A stretch of 64,000 nt of DNA, taken from an uncultured Pelagibacteraceae bacterium. GTDB taxonomy: Bacteria; Pseudomonadota; Alphaproteobacteria; Pelagibacterales; Pelagibacteraceae. The notes below the pieces were generated by a model that worked only from the letters and a program-made list of their open reading frames with translations, searched no databases and was not told the origin of the DNA. Of this stretch, positions 62,393 through 64,000 are shown one piece after another. The stretch is from NCBI GenBank assembly GCA_902536765.1, contig CACAYM010000002.1, positions 1 through 64,000 on the forward strand. The letters are read 5' to 3'. Made by a program: the position numbers and the translations under genes. Every line of letters begins with the position of its first letter. Positions within the stretch are counted from its first letter, which is position 1.

Positions 62393-63433
62393 ATGACTAA
62401 AGTTGGCGAACATATAACGTTAGACATTATAGGCACAATTAAAGAATATGATCCAAAATTCTTTGAAAAACTAGTCTATAAAATTGCAAAAAAAGCTAAA
62501 GTAACAGTTTTAGAAATATCAAAGTACAAATTTGAACCTCAAGGATTTACTTTAGTCGCACTTTTAGCTGAAAGTCATATAAGTTTTCATACTTTTCCTG
62601 AAAAAGGAATTATAAGTTTTGATTTTTTTACATGCGGAAAAGTTAACCCAGTTGTCGCCTTAGATATTATTAAAAAAGATATTAAACATAAAAAAATTGT
62701 AAAAAAAGAATTCAATAGAGATAATATTATTTACTATGATGATATTTATAGTTCACCAGGACTTAAAAAATATTATTTAGTTAAAGATGTTTTAGAAGAT
62801 TTCAATTCTAAAGTTGGTCAGCATATAGAAATTTTAAATCTAGAACAGTTTGGAAAATCCTTATTTATTGATAACGAACTTCAAGTTGCTGAAAGTGATG
62901 AACATTTGTATAGCTCAACTTTTGTTAATTCTGGTATTAAAATAAATCCACAGAAAGATAAATCTGCAATCATTGGTGGTGGAGACGGGGGTGTGGCAAG
63001 AGAATGTATATCACAAGGATTTAACTATATAGATTGGTTTGAACTTGATCCAGAGGTAGTCGAAGTTTGTGAAAAACATTTATCCAAAATTGGTAAAAAA
63101 GCTACAACAAAAAATTCAGTTAAGTGTGTTTGGGGTGATGCTTTTGAAAGTATTAAAAAAGTTGAGGACAACAAATACGATAAAATATTTGTAGATCTTA
63201 ACGACGACCAATATTGTATCGATCTTGCAGCAAAAAATATAAATTCACTTAAAAGAATTTTGAAGCCTAATGGTACAATAACAGCACAAGTCGGAAGTCA
63301 GGATAAAAAACCAAAGCAGGTAAAAAAATGGCTTAATTTGTTTGAAAAAAGCTTTGGCAATACATCTTTAGATAGAATTTATATACCGAGTTTTGATTGT
63401 TCTTGGAATTTTGCATCTTCATTAAATAAATAA
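62393..63433 (+). CDS. speD-speE: AdoMet decarboxylase-spermidine synthase fusion
   Basis: 346 residues. Residues 1-115 are the SpeD-like part, with the pyruvoyl precursor Ser61 in AESHISFHTFPEKG and Cys81 in TCGKVNP. Residues 120-346 are the SpeE-like aminopropyltransferase, with LFIDNELQVAESDEHLYSS, GGGDGG at 195-200 and DLNDDQYC. Autocleavage at Glu60-Ser61 is expected. It uses decarboxylated AdoMet directly and releases methylthioadenosine, which the upstream Mtn genes consume. Confidence 0.9.
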   Translation: MTKVGEHITLDIIGTIKEYDPKFFEKLVYKIAKKAKVTVLEISKYKFEPQGFTLVALLAESHISFHTFPEKGIISFDFFTCGKVNPVVALDIIKKDIKHKKIVKKEFNRDNIIYYDDIYSSPGLKKYYLVKDVLEDFNSKVGQHIEILNLEQFGKSLFIDNELQVAESDEHLYSSTFVNSGIKINPQKDKSAIIGGGDGGVARECISQGFNYIDWFELDPEVVEVCEKHLSKIGKKATTKNSVKCVWGDAFESIKKVEDNKYDKIFVDLNDDQYCIDLAAKNINSLKRILKPNGTITAQVGSQDKKPKQVKKWLNLFEKSFGNTSLDRIYIPSFDCSWNFASSLNK

Positions 63434-63490
63434 TTTCTTTTTAAATCTTTTAATTTGTGAAATACTTCTAAAAAAAATATTGGAGGCGAT

Positions 63491-64000
63491 ATGAATATTA
63501 TTAAAAAATTTAGCTTAGGAGTTTTGATTACTTTATTTTTATCATTTTCTGCTAACGCTGATAAAATTAAAATTGGAACAGAAGGTGCATACCCGCCTTG
63601 GAATTCAAAAGATGCTTCAGGCAAACTAATTGGATTTGAGGTCGAGCTTGCTTGGACGCTTTGTAGATATATAGGTCAGCAATGTGAGATAGTTGAGCAA
63701 GATTGGGATGGTATGATACCAGCTCTAATCATGAGAAAATTTGATGCAATAATGGCTGGAATGTCTATTACTGCTGAAAGACAAAAAGCAATCAGTTTTT
63801 CTCAAGGATATGCTGACGAAGTTGCTTCATTGGCTGTAATGAAAGGTTCAGATTTAGAGGGCATGGATACACCAGCTGGAATTAATTTAACTAAACCAAA
63901 TGCTGCTGCAAAAAAAGCACTAAAAACGCTTACTACTGGATTAGCAGGTAAAACAGTTTGTGTTCAAACAGCTACAATTCATCAGAATTTCTTAGACTCA
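63491..64000 (+). CDS. Amino-acid ABC transporter substrate-binding protein, 5' part
   Basis: 170 residues to the window end. A signal peptide (about 1-22, ending SFSANA) precedes the type II fold: KIGTEGAYPPWN, LIGFEVELAWTL and the MIPALIMRKFDAIMAGMSITAERQKAISFS block of the HisJ/ArgT group. It probably binds basic amino acids. The start is backed by a strong GGAGG ribosome-binding site eight bases upstream. The C-terminal half lies beyond the window. Confidence 0.92.
   Translation, partial: MNIIKKFSLGVLITLFLSFSANADKIKIGTEGAYPPWNSKDASGKLIGFEVELAWTLCRYIGQQCEIVEQDWDGMIPALIMRKFDAIMAGMSITAERQKAISFSQGYADEVASLAVMKGSDLEGMDTPAGINLTKPNAAAKKALKTLTTGLAGKTVCVQTATIHQNFLDS

Noticed and set aside
1-64000. 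CRISPR arrays, insertion sequences, phage genes, or rRNA
   Set aside because: No regularly spaced repeats, transposase, integrase or rRNA segments were found on either strand.

Overview
The window looks like a streamlined, AT-rich alphaproteobacterial genome of the SAR11 type (Candidatus Pelagibacter or a close relative). This is inferred from the very low G+C, Lys/Ile/Asn-rich proteins, intergenic gaps of a few to some tens of bases, many ATGA/TAATG stop-start overlaps, divergent gene pairs with 25-60 bp between starts, and the gene content (taurine ABC transporter with Tpa-Ald, dimethylglycine dehydrogenase, SpeD-SpeE fusion, MtnP-MtnA-class II aldolase). No phage, insertion sequence or CRISPR array was seen. 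There is one tRNA gene and no rRNA.

Layout. 1-4.5 kb: end of PEP carboxylase, CcdA-type protein, DMT exporter, gamma-butyrobetaine-hydroxylase-like dioxygenase, HisN-type phosphatase. 4.5-9.2 kb: two tandem paralogous ~775-residue outer-membrane proteins (beta-propeller-like passenger plus C-terminal barrel). 9.3-14.5 kb: amidotransferase, AhpD-like, monooxygenase-like and atypical SDR genes, then a light-related cluster (FeS-BCP-type photolyase, DCC thiol protein, DUF2256 zinc protein, domain-permuted photolyase). 14.5-18.6 kb: a minus-strand run of thirteen very small genes, including an SMR transporter lacking its essential glutamate. 18.7-21.9 kb: cysteine synthesis and sulfur/redox genes (CysK, CysE, a 37-residue metallothionein-like peptide, ETHE1-like sulfur dioxygenase, 1-Cys peroxiredoxin).

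21.9-32.6 kb: methyltransferase, Asp/Glu racemase, LysE exporter, an HpsN/HisD-type dehydrogenase with a phosphate acyltransferase and BASS symporter, then secreted and repair proteins (VCBS/UnbV protein, SRAP, MsrB). At 32.3 kb two near-perfect Fur-type boxes lie between an unknown gene and a new 59-residue Cys-rich protein. 32.6-41.8 kb: a tightly overlapping six-gene operon (GT2, DprE1-like oxidase, DprE2-like SDR, Ldh-family, sugar dehydrogenase, GMC oxidoreductase), a large GT-C-like membrane protein, and a GT17 gene with an apparent one-base frameshift. 41.8-48.7 kb: taurine uptake and deamination (TauA/B/C, Tpa, Ald) and a SET protein. 48.7-59.1 kb: GalE, dimethylglycine dehydrogenase, a double-HTH regulator divergent from a second BASS symporter, tRNA-Met(CAT), RmlA/RmlB and a GT2. 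59.1-64 kb: methylthioadenosine salvage and polyamine synthesis (Apt, MtnP, GFA protein, MtnA, class II aldolase, SpeD-SpeE), then the start of an amino-acid ABC binding protein.

Together the genes describe a heterotroph living on taurine, sulfonates, methylated amines and other osmolytes, with sulfur recycled through CysK/CysE, sulfur dioxygenase and the MTA shunt. The items most worth a second look are the metallothionein-like peptide, the Fur-box Cys-rich gene pair, the glutamate-less SMR protein, the photolyase/DCC/DUF2256 cluster, the DprE-like operon, the GT17 frameshift and the probable DHAP-type MTA shunt with a GFA protein inside it.
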